From: Simmondsia chinensis
Lineage: Eukaryota; Streptophyta; Magnoliopsida; Caryophyllales; Simmondsiaceae
Assembly: GCA_018398585.1 (NCBI GenBank)
Contig: JAGTTD010000010.1
Span: 24,747,739-24,811,738 of the forward strand
Length of the DNA: 64,000 nt
Reading direction: 5' to 3'
Shown: one piece after another, positions 1 to 8,542 of the stretch
Position numbering within the stretch: the first letter of the stretch is position 1
Layout of the letters: every line of letters starts with the position of its first letter
Notes under the pieces: generated by a model
Told to the model about the DNA's origin: nothing
What the model saw: the letters and a program-made list of their open reading frames with translations, nothing else
Databases searched by the model: none
Made by a program: the position numbers and the translations under genes

Positions 1-570
1 TTGAGATGGGTATGTTGCATGTCATGGGTGATATGTGTGCTGCAGGGCTGTCATGGGCAGCGAAGCCATGGATTGTCATGGGCACAGTGTGTTGTGTCAG
101 GGCCAAGGTCACAGGTGTTGTCACATGTTGGGTGCCAAGCACACACTGTCAACACCTAGTATGGTCACAAACAAGGCACAATAGCAGCTGTCACGGTCCT
201 AGATCTTAGTCAGGGCACGCCACTAGAGTGCACCAGTCACACTGTCATGCGCATCATTGTCACATCTTGGTTTTATTAGTTTAGGCAAGTTTTCAGGTGG
301 TTATGAGCTTTGGTTGATGCGCTTAGTTAGTTCTCTTCTATGTGCTTAGTTAGTTCTCTATAACTAGGCATGTAAAGCTCTTGTAATAGATTCATATCAT
401 ATCTTTGAACACATTAATGACATAATCTCTTACTTTCTCATCTCCCATTCTCAATTCTATCTCTTTTATCTCATTCTAATTCTTTCTTATCCCATATTCT
501 AAAACTCTTTCTTTCTCATCTCAAACTCTAACTCTTCCCTTCCCGTCACAAAACCTTGGGGTTGTGATAG
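1..570 (+). repeat. 3' part of an unclassified LTR-type repeat
   Basis: No coding sequence is visible. The first 240 bases are rich in short repeats of gtcatggg and gtcaca. From about 240 the sequence becomes a pyrimidine-rich run with many tctc and ttct blocks, which resembles the R-U5 end of plant gypsy LTRs such as the copy at 3437-3811. A short direct repeat of gcttagttagttctct occurs twice at about 327-362. The end near 570 is inferred because the next bases match the inside of the foldback element seen again at 3405-3430. The left part lies outside the window, so the family cannot be fixed. Confidence 0.35.
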
Positions 571-679
571 TGTGATATTGAAAAAGTTTGGAAAGTTTAT
601 GAGTGGCATTAAAGAGTTAGAAAGTTTAGGTGGTTTTTGAAGCACTACCTAAATTTAGGTGAGTTTTAATGAAAAATCC
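571..679 (+). mobile_element. right-end remnant of Mutator-type foldback element
   Basis: This stretch matches the right half of the foldback element at 3042-5564: both contain gaaaaagtttgga, then gttagaaagtttaggtgg or a close variant, and end in gaaaaa plus a few bases before attgg-aat. The left arm is not present, because the LTR-like repeat at 1-570 abuts it. It ends at the same point of the flanking copia leader as the second copy does, so the two copies share an insertion that predates the duplication of the leader. Confidence 0.5.
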
Positions 680-1065
680 ATTGGAAATTTCATTAAAGAA
701 AAGTATGACCAGAATATTATTATTAGAAGTGTTTACTAATAAGATTGCCTATTCTTGACAATTTAAAATTGTTTTAAATTAAGCATGAATTAAATTTTGT
801 GAGTAGATATTTCTAAATAGATGTAAACTAATTAATATTTAATTTATGAATGATTAGATATGTAAAATATCAGAATGTATTTCTTATAAGATTAGATATT
901 CTGTTATTTAAAATATTATGATTTACTAAGATTGAGATCTAATTTAATTTATTATTTATTTATTTAAAAAGTAAAGAAATAAATGCATTGTTGATGTCAC
1001 CAGGTGTGTTGATGTTAACATGTTAGGTTCTGACGTTATTAGAAATTAAAAATCAGATTTGACCC
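680..1065 (+). repeat. copia leader fragment (first copy)
   Basis: AT-rich non-coding DNA that lines up with 5565-5960 over its whole length. Shared landmarks are gaatattattattaaaagtg, aaactaattaatatttaatt and aatgcatt followed by a tgtcacca block. Position 5565-7380 is the leader (between primer site and gag) of a copia family represented more completely at 51336-59979. Here the leader runs straight into the middle of an LTR at about 1066, so the coding part has been lost. Confidence 0.45.
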
Positions 1066-1924
1066 ATTGTCCATGAGATTGCTTCGCAAGCCTCTAATAA
1101 TACACTAGTTGAAATTATTTAAGATATATTCGTGAGATGTATTATTTATTTATGTAATGTATAAATTTATCTGGTTAAAAAAATTCATGTGATGAATGTA
1201 TACATGTGGGAATTTATAAATAAAAAAAAAAAGCTCATGACAACCCCTGAGGAGTCTGCGGCATAGCTCAGCATAGCCAATCACTGTGCGACATGTGGAT
1301 GGCTAAAGTGCAATATGGGTGAGATGGAGGTGATCAATCCACCAGAAATTGCTATCTTCAGCCAATAGGACGCCATCGTTAATGTTGTGCCACGTGGTGA
1401 CATTGACAAGGGCCATGTGAGGTTTATTTTTCTAGTTAAACGATATCATTTTCAAGTAGTTAAAATTAGTTTTTGTTCTTTGGCAAATCCCACATCAAAG
1501 AAAAAGTAATTGTTGTTTCTAATAGCCTATTGTAAATAGGGGGTATTGGAAATTGAGTTAACCATCCCAAAATATTCTAAAAATTTTGTTTTTCGAAAAA
1601 TTAAAAAGGAAAATTTTCTCTTTAAAAATTTTTCTTAAGTAAATATTTTTAAGAGCCCACACTCAGGGTGGTCAAGAGGTCATCTTAGCAATAGTTCCTC
1701 CCAACTATATTTGCAGTGTACATTACATGTATTCCTTTTTTTTTTTTTAAGTTTCCCTTTAATTTTTGCATTTATATTTGGGCATTAATGTCTTATTTAT
1801 TGTGTTTTGATATTTTATGTCGGTATGAATATGTTACTTTAGAGGTCCTTAGAGTTAGAATTAAAAAATTTTGATTGTTTTGTTACGTTGCTCTTAGAGA
1901 ATTATTTTTGAAATATTTTCCAAC
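1066..1924 (+). repeat. partial LTR of copia-3 family
   Basis: The stretch begins with attgtcc...cgcaagcctct, which is found inside the LTRs of copia 3 (about 52200 and 59010). It continues through the shared blocks cccacatcaa, atagcctat-taaata and gagcccact that characterise the end of those LTRs. The first 1 kb of the LTR is missing. The LTR is followed, after an RTE insertion, by a degenerate primer site and leader, so it acts as the 5' LTR for the copy to its right. Confidence 0.6.
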
Positions 1925-1951
1925 AATTAGTATTAGAGCTAGGAGAGCTTC

Positions 1952-2521
1952 AAATATTTGGGATCCATGATGCACCAGAATGGCGAAGTGGATGAGGATG
2001 TCTGCAACAAGATTAAAATAGGCTGGCAGAAGTGGAGGATGGCATCCGGGGTACTGTGTGATAGAAAGTTCCCGCAAAAATTAAAGGAAAAATACTATAG
2101 GACGGTAGTAAGACCGGCTATGCTATATGGTGCAGAGTGTCGACCAATGAAACAAAATCAAACACAGAGGTTGAAGGTGGCAGAGATGAGGATGTTGCGC
2201 TGGATGTACGGTCACACAAGGAAGGATAGGATTAGGAATGACGTGATACGAGGAAAGTTGGGTGTAGCCTCGATCGAGGATAAATTGAGGGAACACCGCC
2301 TAAGATGGTTTGGTCATGTCAGCAGGAGACCGACTACAGCCCCAGTCAGGAGGTGTGAACAGCTTCACACGGCGCTAAGCAGAAAAGGCAGGGGCCGACC
2401 AAAGAAGAGTTGGCTGGAGACGATTCGTCAGGACTTAACCCACCTAAACCTAAGAGAGGAGATTGCCTCAGATAGGGTACGTTGGAAGGCTAGCATAAGG
2501 GTAGCAAAGGTGGCAGAGTAG
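1952..2521 (+). pseudogene. RTE LINE reverse transcriptase, C-terminal fragment
   Basis: An open frame of about 190 codons ending at the natural stop at 2519-2521. It encodes the C-terminal part of RTE polyproteins. Recognisable blocks are HNGEVDED-like (here HQNGEVDED), [32 protein letters not shown] and LRWFGHVSRRP. This is the conserved region after the palm and thumb, whose role is poorly known. The endonuclease and catalytic palm domains are absent, so the fragment cannot act alone. The Met codon inside the fragment is incidental; the frame is already open upstream and simply begins at the truncation point. It is very close to copies B (15911-18833) and C (38391-39896). Confidence 0.88.
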
Positions 2522-2637
2522 TTTAGTGCGGGGAGTGACAGGTAGTGTGAGATCCTTAGGTAGGTATAACCTCAAGTGTAGCTCTTATAGGCTAGCTTAG
2601 TATCTGATTATGCTGGTCAGGCTTAGCATGCTTATTC

Positions 2638-2717
2638 CTCTTCCTCTTCTTCTTCTTCTTCTTCTTCTTCTTCTTCTTCTTCTTCTTCTTCTGCCGCTTC
2701 TTCTTCTTCTTTATTCT
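2638..2717 (+). repeat. (TTC)n microsatellite
   Basis: A nearly pure run of ttc units, with a few ctc and gcc interruptions, lies in the 3' untranslated region of RTE copy A. The homologous place in copies B and C (about 18575-18630 and 39684-39701) is a T-rich run, so the tract probably grew from a pyrimidine run. Confidence 0.8.
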
Positions 2718-2952
2718 TCTTCTTTTCCTCTTATTCCTCAAAATCCATTGGTAATTATTTGATGGTTATCTGCAGGCACTCAATTACTTCAGGTTGGGGG
2801 TCCCCGGAAACAGTTTCCTTTCCACCCGGAAGAGGTAAGGCTGCGTACAACACCCCCCCCCCCCCCCTCCCCCCCCCAAGACCCTGCTTCCTGAGGGAGC
2901 CGCGAGGCACTGGGACTGTTGTTGTTGTTGTTGTAATTAGTATTAGAGCTAG

Positions 2953-3032
2953 TCTCTAGTTATATTCATAATTGGAATGAGGTTCATATCAAACATAATA
3001 GAAGGTTATAAATAAAATTGCGAATGAGTAAA
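2953..3032 (+). repeat. start of copia leader next to degenerate primer site
   Basis: The bases aattagtattagagctag just before this stretch are a degenerate form of the copia primer site aattggtatcagagctag, which is intact at 53211-53228. The following ttatattcataat and ttgcgaatgagtaaaatta correspond to 53235-53320 of copia 3. The leader is interrupted at 3033-3041 by the TSD of a foldback element and resumes at 5565. Confidence 0.55.
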
Positions 3033-3436
3033 ATTAGGAATGTGGTTTTTGCTTAAAAACACCTAAATTTTTGGTGCGGTTTCAAAGAACTCCAAGATTT
3101 TTTTTTTTTTTTTAATGTCATGCCTAAAGTTTCCAAAATGTGTCAATGTCATACCTTAATATTAACGTCATTAATATTCGTTAATTTTTACTGATGTAGC
3201 TTTTGAAAAACAAAACTAAAAATAATTTTAAGGATTTTAAATGTAAGTTTAAAATAAAATTAAAATATTTTAAATATTAATAAAATATTTGAAGTATCCT
3301 AAAAACTTTTAAATATTTAAAAAGTAATTTATTTTTCAAAAATACTTTTTTAAATGCCAAATCAAGGAAAATTAACAAATGTTAATGACCTTATATTAAG
3401 GTGTGGTATTGAAAAAGTTTGGAAAATTTAAGAGTG

Positions 3437-3811
3437 TGTTATGATCGGTATTGTACTTGTAATTAAATAGTTAAATATAATAGTCAAATGTAATAGTTAC
3501 ACGTCATTAGAAGAATTAATTGGTTGTTAGAACAAATGATAGGTAGAGATATTATGATTGTTGGGATAAGTTAGAAATATTATGATTGTTAGATTGGATT
3601 TGTCCTTAGCAAGATATAAAAGGGATTAGTGTTGTAATTAGAAATTATCCAAATTAATTAATAGTATCTTCATCTTTTCCTAACTCTCTCTTCCCAAATT
3701 CTTCTAATTTTTTTCGTCTCATACTCTGATTCTCTTCTCATTTCCAATTCTTTCTATCTTTCTTTCTCATTTCAATTCTAATTCTTTCTCTCGTCATGTA
3801 GGTTCATGAAA
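3437..3811 (+). repeat. 5' LTR of deleted gypsy-like element
   Basis: This LTR begins tgttatgatcgg and shares gtacttgt, aacaaatgataggtagagat, attatccaaattaat and the pyrimidine-rich end with 4900-5483. The bases tataaaa at about 3616-3622 could be a TATA box. It ends in a decayed inverted terminus just before the primer site. Confidence 0.75.
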
Positions 3812-4149
3812 ATTGGTATCAGAGCTCGATCTTAAGCTAATTTTTTTTTCAATTCGTGTGTCAATTGTTGATTCTATGCTGGCTAGAGGTAAAAAGCATA
3901 CAACCATGGTGAAAATCAAAAACTAGTTCTAAGCACTAGTACAAAAGCTGATAGAGACACAACAATCAGTGATGGAAGTTCAAAGGTTGTGCCACAACCA
4001 GTTTGATGGAAGTGATATAGATTAATCACATGCAGATGCTCGGCAATTATTGCTCAATTTGTCCTAGCCTTCCGTGTCAGTTAGATGCCAAGAAGCAAAA
4101 GCTATATTGCACGAGGCAAAATAATGCGCGTAGGCCCCCAATCTTGTGG

Positions 4150-4320
4150 TCATTTCTTAAAAATGATGAAAGTAGTCAAACTTGTGGCCCTTTTAGAGGT
4201 AATGGCTCTCTACAAAAACCTGTAAATATTGATTTTTCCAATTTTAGTGGAGTAAACCCTTGAAGTTGGTTTAGAAGATGTCCAAGATTTTTTTTTACTT
4301 AGTCAAGAGTGCAATTCCAC
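4150..4320 (+). pseudogene. gypsy-type gag fragment, degenerate
   Basis: Within an open frame that ends at 4263, the residues IDFSNFSGVNP are followed, after a stop, by SWFRRCPRFF. This resembles the N-terminal motif of gypsy gag proteins, in which an aromatic-rich DFPKFSG-like block is followed by GW and a short helix. Stops and short length make it non-functional. Downstream, 4410-4475 holds a short tandem duplication around gcagaaactttaaatcaaaa. The identification rests on this one motif and is tentative. Confidence 0.35.
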
Positions 4321-4899
4321 AGTCAAAACCTTCAAAATCAAAACCCCATCTTGAAGCAGAGCAAAAAGTCTCCTAATAAATAAAGAAAGAAGATCAAGAT
4401 TGAAAATTTGTTAAGTAGAAACTTTAAATCAAAAATTAAAAAAATTGTTGAGCAGAAACTTTAAATCAAAAATTCCAAGAAGATCGGATAAGCATCCGTC
4501 AAGAAGTGTTAAAATAAAGCGAAGAAGAGGCATGCACCTCGGCCTTGCAACAATTTTCTTGACCATGATATCACATCAATTGGATTGTACATTACCCAAA
4601 TTGTAGGTAATGAAGATTTGGTTCAATAATTTCCGTGCTTGTGTTGTTGTTGGTAATGTACTACTACAACACCTCAATAAGAGGGAAAAGAATACTAGAA
4701 CATGGGAATGCTTTCCTGGAACAGGAATCGGTACTTTGGGAGCTGGTCAATGGATATGACATTGTTGTTACTCAATGTTAACCAAGTGGTGCAACTTAGA
4801 TGAAAGTAAAGGTACTCGGAAGATCTTAGTGCACTCAAGTTTCAATTTCCTACTTTTATGGCCAATCCACGAGGACAAGAATTTCATAAGGGGGAATAA

Positions 4900-5483
4900 T
4901 GCCATAATTGATATTATACTTGTAGTTAAATACAACAACAACAACTGACCCAGTGCCTCAACGGCTCCCGCATAAGCGGGGTCTAGGAGGGGTGGATGTA
5001 CGCAGCCTTATCCCTTTATGGTATAACCTTGCTGAGAGACTGTTTTCGAGGACCCCCAACCTTACCTTATAGGGTTGGCAACACGAGGACTTCCTAGGAG
5101 GTCACCCATCCTGATACTACTCTCGCCCAAGCACGCTTAATTTTGGAGTTCTAATGGGACCCGGTGCCTTAGTGCCTGGTAAATGAACCCTATACTTGTA
5201 GTTATATAGTTAAATGTAATATTCAAATATAATAATTACATGTAGTTAGAAAAATTAATTAGTTGTTAGAACAAATGATAGGTAGAGATATTATGATTTT
5301 TAGGATAAATTAGAAATATTATGATTGTTAGATTGGACTTGTCCTTAGCAAGATAAAAAAAGGATTAGAGTTGTAATTGGAAATTATCCAAATTAATGAA
5401 ATGATATTTTCATCTTCTCCTAACTCTCTCTCTCTCTTCTCAAATTGTTCTAATTCTTTCCCTCGTCAGGTACATTCACGATA
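4900..5483 (+). repeat. 3' LTR of deleted gypsy-like element, split by SINE
   Basis: It begins tgccataattgatatt, a drifted form of the 5' LTR start, and resumes after the SINE at 5191 with the repeated bases tatacttgtagtta. Shared blocks with the 5' LTR continue to the pyrimidine-rich end near 5470. The terminal dinucleotide is ta rather than ca. Confidence 0.72.
4929..5190 (-). mobile_element. 5S rRNA-derived SINE with RTE-LINE tail (copy 1)
   Basis: Read on the minus strand this is a full composite retroposon. Bases 5190 to 5072 (119 nt, the length of plant 5S rRNA) follow 5S rRNA from end to end. The internal pol III promoter boxes are almost unchanged: aagcgtgcttgggcgag (5138-5122, box A region) and ggatgggtgacctcct (5111-5096, box C region). 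The termini gggtt and aaccc can still pair as helix I, although bases there differ from the gene. Bases 5071 to 4929 match the 3' end of the RTE LINE (ggttgggggtcc, aaggctgcgtac, gcgggagcc, ggcactggg) and finish in (TTG)n. The perfect 14-bp TSD tatacttgtagtta lies at 4915-4928 and 5191-5204. It is a SINE3-type element; it has no LTRs, so it is not a Cassandra TRIM. Confidence 0.88.
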
Positions 5484-5564
5484 GAGTGACATTCAAAAAT
5501 TAGAAAGTTTAGGTGGTGTTTTGAAATCGTACTTAAAATTTAGATAATTTTTAGTGAAAAACCC

Positions 5565-7380
5565 ATTGGGAATTTTAGTAGAGAAAGGGACGACCTGAAT
5601 ATTATTATTAAAAGTGTTTAATAATAAGATTGCTTATTCTTGAAATTTTTCAATTGTCTAAAATTAACGGTGAATTTTTAATTAAATTTTGTGGGTATAT
5701 ATTTCTAAATAGACCTAAACTAATTAATATTTAATTTGTTCAATGATCAGATATACACAATATTAGAATGTATTTCTTATATGATTAGATATTTAGTTAT
5801 TTAAAATTATGATGTAATGAATTTAAGATCTAATTTAATTTATTATTTATTTATTTAAGAAGTTAAAAAAAAATGCATTACTAATGTCACCAAGTGTGCT
5901 TATATTAACAAGTCAGGTGCACAAGTTAGCAGAAATAAAAAAAATTAAATAAAATTATAATAAATATATATTTTATTAGGATGAGATTCTAATAAGAATT
6001 ATATGATAATAATTTCTGAATTTACCTAGAATCTTATTTAATTATTCTAAGCTTACAAAAGATTTTGGGTCTGTTTAATGTAATTTCAAGTAGTTGGATA
6101 ACATAGCACTTGCTAAAATTTATTCGCACGTTTAATATTATTTATGTAGTTAAATAGTATGTTTAAAGTGAATGGAATTTGAAGCCCACATAATCATGTC
6201 AACTTCATAAATATTTTATTTTTTTGAGCGGGAAAAATTATCAAATAGATCTAATAGGATTAGAGATTCAATAGTTTAAATATTTGGAAAGAATATTTCT
6301 CATAAGTATCAAATAAGATTAGAGTTCTATAGGTTGGATAATTGAGGGAACCTAATGTGATTAGGATATAATTCAATAGTCAAATATAACCTTAGAATAT
6401 GATAGTAATATGATTATGAAACGATCAAATATAAAAGAAACTTCCGCTATATAAAAATTTCAAAGGGGAGTGAGGTTTAGGAGTTGAGTCTTCACGACTT
6501 CTATTGCTGGTCTAATAATATGGTAGATAGGCACCACTTCTTGAGAAGGGCATTTATTTACGGAATACATGGTTAGATTTCTTTAGAATAGATTGAAGTA
6601 CATGAAAACAGATGCGACCATGCCACCATGGAGTATCTTGTCTACTTGTACCACTGAGTAGGCAATGGCATATACTTGACTAAGATAGTATGTTAATCTC
6701 CTATGGAGCATTGAAATATTATTTTAGAGATCAAGATAAGAACAATGAGTGAATTATGTTTAGGAAGCATATTAATTAAGAATCGTTCTCACTTTACTGA
6801 TCGATACAACCCTACCACACAGGAGTTACAGGTAGATTAGTTAGGTAATTATTGGACACACATACAATGTTTAGGTGGATTCGCACTTTGTTTGTCTTTT
6901 GAAATAATTTTTAAAAAAAATTTACTAACTCAAAATATTAAGTGGAAGCAAGTTTATACAGATGAATGTTCAGGGTCTTCGTTACCAGTATAGTAGGTGG
7001 GCACTACTGCTTAAGGAGAGTGTTCATTTGCAATGTACAAGGTTAGAAATTCTTAGAAATAGATTGAAGTGTAGGAAAGCAAGTACGATCACGCCATCAT
7101 GGATCACTTTGTAGACTTGTATGAATGTCTTAGTAGCGGTGTAAACTTGTCTAGGATACTACGTTAGCCTCTCTGAAGAGCTCTATTGTATGACCTTAGG
7201 GGCCAAGGGAAGTGTGGTGTGTTAATTATGTGTAGTAAGAGTTTACAAGAAAACATATTAATTGAGAAATGTTCTCACCTTATTGATATCGCGATGCGAC
7301 CCTGCCTTGAAGAAGTGAAGGGTAGTTTGGTTATGTCATCACGGCATGCATCTAAGTATGTGAGATTCTAAACTCCGTAA
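5565..7380 (+). repeat. copia-3-family leader, non-coding
   Basis: No gene is visible in these 1.8 kb. The first 400 bases match 680-1065. Later parts resemble the copia 3 leader at 53500-54310: gaggtt...cacggactcc-like text, gatgcgacca, the cttgactaagatag block, agttacaagaaaacat and gttctcac-tt. In copia 3 this leader separates primer site and gag. The short open frame at 7186-7371 lies in it and has no recognisable product. Confidence 0.5.
6470..7330 (+). repeat. diverged tandem duplication of about 470 bp
   Basis: The block around 6530-6830 (ggcaccactt, aatagattgaagt, gcgacca, cttgactaagata, attaattaagaa-cgttctcac) recurs at 7005-7290 in the same order and orientation with many substitutions. 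Copia 3 carries this block once (53930-54290), so the duplication happened in this copy or its ancestor. Confidence 0.5.
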
Positions 7381-7479
7381 TTTGTTTGTTTTCTAAAATT
7401 AAGAAAAATATTCTTATATGTTCCTCAATCAAAATGTCTATCAATTGATTCCTATTCATTCGGTCAAAGTCTCCACGGC

Positions 7480-8260
7480 CTTTTCACGCCCTTCTACTGA
7501 GAGATCCTTTCGGACCTGGAGAACGTGTGACGCTGGGTCGGAGTTTGGTTAATTGTACTTGTGAATTTAGAGTTCTAAACGGAGTACACTAGGAGAACAG
7601 TAGTTTCCTCTTGTCTCCTTTTTATGAAAACGGAATGATTAGCATTGCTTCTCTGGAAACCCATCTATCTTCGTCATAACCTAACTTCATATCTCGGTAC
7701 AACTTAAGTTTTTCCATTTCGTTGTTTCTTTCTTTGAGTTCCTCGATCTTTTTCTTGATTTTATCTGGACGACAGAAGAAAGAAGACCTCTGGCATCTTT
7801 GTGATGGGTAAATTCCCATGAAAAAGGGGAGCTCATCGCCCCTTTCTATCCCTTGAGTGAGGTTGAGGTCAGTAACTTACGATGAATCTTCGGTAATAGT
7901 AATAGTTCACGAGCCCTTGCTTTCCAATCTCTTTTCACTTCCACACAAAAAGAGAAAGACGCATTCACTCGTTAACTTCCTAGCAGCATCACCTACGCGA
8001 AGAAAGCTCTTTGCCAGACACTCACTTAACTGCTCCGCTGCAGGTGCATATGAATATTCATAGTGATACGTAGTGAATCTTTCCTAAAGCCTGGCCTTGA
8101 GCCTTTTGCCTGCTTCTGCTTCATCTGCAGATCGGATTCTCGGCATCAAATCAATAAGTCAGAGCTTTGAGCTGTCAAATCAGAGTACGGAGGTGCGGCT
8201 CCAATCCCAACGAGAATTGAAGCGAGTCGCTTCCGGCTTGGCTTGTAATCGTAGTCTTTT
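7480..8260. other. GC-richer block, possible organellar DNA insertion
   Basis: This block is clearly less AT-rich than both flanks and contains no transposon landmark. Its texture (gaagaaagctctttgcc, cgaatcggattctcggc-type words, gagcgagtcgcttcc-like words) reminds me of plant mitochondrial intergenic DNA. A 65-codon minus-strand frame at 7622-7819 encodes a charged helix (KIKKKIEELKERNNEMEKLK) of unknown identity, and plus-strand frames at 7857-8063 and 8097-8339 have no recognised product. No TSD was found. I could not confirm the source, and a nuclear origin is equally possible. Confidence 0.3.
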
Positions 8261-8542
8261 AGCTTTTAGTTTTGTATTCAAAATACTTGGTTTTAATTTT
8301 ACAATGCCTTACAATCAATACTTATATCCATGTTATTAGATTATCTTATTATGCTCAAGAGAAAAAGAATTAATATGTCAAGGTACATAAGAAGCATTAG
8401 TTTATGAAGAAATTGCACACCCTTTAGAGTCAATCTCATGGGATGTAGATACAGATTTTGTCTTAAGAAATTGTTTTTTTGGATTGTTTAATGGATATTT
8501 TTATTCTTTAATGGCATTGTGTTATTTGTCCTATTTACTTTA
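8261..8542. other. unassigned AT-rich spacer
   Basis: I see no gene, repeat partner or structural signal here. It ends in cttta, the left copy of the TSD of the Sirevirus-like element that follows. Confidence 0.5.

Larger units (their letters stand above)
1943..2934 (+). mobile_element. RTE-type LINE, 5'-truncated copy A
   Basis: A 5'-truncated LINE of the plant RTE clade. It is bounded by a perfect 18-bp target-site duplication, aattagtattagagctag, at 1925-1942 and 2935-2952. It starts in the last third of the reverse-transcriptase protein and has a 3' untranslated region with a (TTC)n tract, a C-run at about 2862-2878 and a final (TTG)5 tail. RTE LINEs use target-primed reverse transcription, and the 5' truncation and long TSD fit this. 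The TSD falls on the primer-binding site of the host copia element. Confidence 0.88.
3437..5483 (+). mobile_element. internally deleted gypsy-like LTR element
   Basis: Two LTRs of the same family enclose about 1.1 kb. The 5-bp TSD gagtg occurs at 3432-3436 and 5484-5488. A primer site, tggtatcagagct at about 3815-3827, follows the 5' LTR, and a purine run, aagggggaata at about 4888-4898, precedes the 3' LTR. The inside holds only a decayed gag fragment and, near 4865, what looks like the last codons of a pol protein, so it is a deletion derivative that would need proteins in trans. It was inserted into the foldback element. Its own 3' LTR later received a SINE (4929-5190). Confidence 0.75.
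3042..5564. mobile_element. Mutator-type foldback MITE, split by a gypsy-like element
   Basis: Inverted ends of about 50 bp are visible: gtggtttttgcttaaaaaca at the left and the reverse complement of the right end, gggtttttcactaaaaatta, with further matches through cctaaattttt and a ggtttcaaa block. Candidate 9-bp target duplications are attaggaat (3033-3041) and attgggaat (5565-5573), one mismatch, which fits the 9-bp habit of Mutator-like elements. No transposase is visible in the remaining 470 or so bases, so it is non-autonomous. The matching place in copia 3, about 53300-53335, looks like the empty site. Confidence 0.62.

Noticed and set aside
2759..2959. 66-codon frame ending in a valine run
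   Set aside because: It is a translation of the RTE 3' untranslated region, C-run and (TTG)n tail.
5072..5190. A genuine 5S rRNA gene on the minus strand
   Set aside because: It is fused to a LINE tail, flanked by a 14-bp TSD, lies inside an LTR and has substitutions; no tandem 5S array is present.
4915..5204. Cassandra-type TRIM carrying 5S in its LTR
   Set aside because: No LTR pair, primer site or 5-bp TSD surrounds the 5S part; the tail is LINE-derived with (TTG)n.
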